Below are positions 63,292 through 64,000 of a stretch of DNA of 64,000 nucleotides, piece after piece. Both the position numbers and the translations under genes were made by a program. A model generated the notes under the pieces. That model did no database searches, was not told where the DNA came from, and saw nothing but the letters and a program-made list of their open reading frames with translations. Positions within the stretch are counted from its first letter, which is position 1; the number at the start of each line of letters is the position of its first letter. The stretch comes from Streptomyces spororaveus. Its GTDB lineage: Bacteria > Actinomycetota > Actinomycetes > Streptomycetales > Streptomycetaceae. The DNA is taken from contig NZ_BNED01000005.1 of the NCBI RefSeq assembly GCF_016755875.1, positions 868,001 to 932,000 on the forward strand. Direction: 5' to 3'.

Positions 63292-64000
63292 TTGAACGTT
63301 AGCGAAGGTAACGACGGTGAAGTGCCCGAGCCACGCTCCGAAGCCCAGACGGCACCGGCCGCGCACCAGGTCGACTTCCCGCCGGTGCAGAACGGCGTCG
63401 ACTACCTGGACAGCGTCGCCGACCAGCTGCGCTCCGGACAGCCCAGTCCGCGGAACCTGAAGTACGCCGTCCTGCACCTCCAGGCCGCCGCCGAAGTCCT
63501 GCTCAAGGCGCGTCTGGTGCAGGAGCACTGGAGCCTGGTCTTCAAGGACCCCGGCACCGCCAAACGCGACCGGTTCGAGGCCGGCGACTTCGACAGCTGC
63601 ACCACAACCGGAGCCATCGGCCGGCTGCGCGACATCGCCGGCGTCGCCGTCGGCGACAAGCCCGCCAAGAGCCTGGCCATCCTCGCCAAATGGCGCAACC
63701 GCCTGCAGCACTACGGACTCACCGCCCCCGCCCCCGCCGTCGAGGTCACGGCCGCCCAAGTCCTGGACTTCCTGGTCGCGTTCGTCCACGACGAACTGCT
63801 GCCCGCCCTGCCCGGGCCCGAGGCCGCGGAGGCCGCCGCCGACCTGGAGTCGGTCGGCACGAAGGTCCGCAGCATCACCAGCTACATGGCCGCCCGGCTC
63901 AAGCGCCTGGCCGACGAGCTCAAGGACGCCGCGGACCGCACCGTGATGTGCCCGGTCTGCGACCAGTGGGCCCTCATCCTCGGCAACCCCGCCATCGTGA
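63292..64000 (+). CDS. HEPN-like protein, 3' end outside window
   Basis: A frame from TTG 63292 stays open to the window edge (236 codons seen, no stop). It starts NVSEGNDGEVPEPRSEAQ; a helical bundle follows: RNLKYAVLHLQAAAEVLLKA, SLAILAKWRNRLQHYG, where R-N-x-x-Q-H resembles the R-x4-H ribonuclease motif of HEPN proteins, then a long helix up to a CPVC zinc-type motif near the edge. HEPN proteins are often toxins or defence effectors. The start lacks a clear ribosome-binding site. Completeness cannot be judged. Confidence 0.65.
   Translation, partial: MNVSEGNDGEVPEPRSEAQTAPAAHQVDFPPVQNGVDYLDSVADQLRSGQPSPRNLKYAVLHLQAAAEVLLKARLVQEHWSLVFKDPGTAKRDRFEAGDFDSCTTTGAIGRLRDIAGVAVGDKPAKSLAILAKWRNRLQHYGLTAPAPAVEVTAAQVLDFLVAFVHDELLPALPGPEAAEAAADLESVGTKVRSITSYMAARLKRLADELKDAADRTVMCPVCDQWALILGNPAIV

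Overview
The window looks like a high-GC actinobacterial chromosome arm or large accessory replicon, almost certainly Streptomyces. The reasons are strong G/C-ended codon use, frequent GTG/TTG starts, ATGA and GTGA gene overlaps, a divergent hsp18/rheA pair with the RheA operator motif, and many regulator, small-protein and remnant genes typical of Streptomyces. No rRNA, tRNA or CRISPR array was seen.

Layout. 1-5.5 kb: two DUF2267 proteins, the Hsp18 small heat-shock protein with its RheA-type repressor, then decayed fragments and an unknown protein. 5.7-12.5 kb: an asparagine-use block: LysR regulator, gamma-glutamyl-hydrolase-like amidotransferase, then an overlapping FadR-type regulator - asparagine permease - asparaginase - aspartate ammonia-lyase cluster that imports asparagine and converts it via aspartate to fumarate plus ammonia. 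12.8-17.8 kb: cupin, NTF2-like, SDR/HxlR divergent pair with a long operator palindrome, exported beta-propeller protein, XRE regulator. 18-20 kb: small and broken ORFs.

20-30 kb is integration and defence territory: two tandem paralogous tyrosine recombinases with an excisionase-like ORF between them, a 1248-aa STAND-type NTPase, an atypical small kinase, and a third integrase killed by one in-frame TGA. 30.6-49.3 kb is the most striking part: five co-directional genes, four of them joined by ATGA overlaps: Ser/Thr kinase, SNF2-type helicase (DrmD-like), 1765-aa adenine methyltransferase (PglX/DrmMI-like), 2240-aa DEAD/DEAH helicase with DUF1998 and a nuclease-like C-terminus (DruE/MrfA-like), and a UvrD helicase fused to a RelE-like N-terminus. 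A convergent Mrr-like nuclease gene sits at the 3' end. I read this as a DISARM/Druantia-related phage-defence system of unusual composition, with no PLD protein (DrmC), no PglZ and no BrxC.

50-60 kb: a coupled nucleotidyltransferase/aminoglycoside-phosphotransferase-like pair, two Nudix proteins, a PD-(D/E)XK-fold protein, small hypotheticals (one tandem paralogous pair), a serine beta-lactamase-like protein, a glycosyltransferase remnant, and a three-gene operon of membrane-anchored Mrr-like nucleases. 61-64 kb: a YozE-like protein and a zinc-ribbon protein whose gene carries two copies of a 20-bp palindrome, then 0.8 kb of non-coding DNA packed with perfect inverted repeats and 22-bp direct repeats, and finally a HEPN-like gene running off the right edge.
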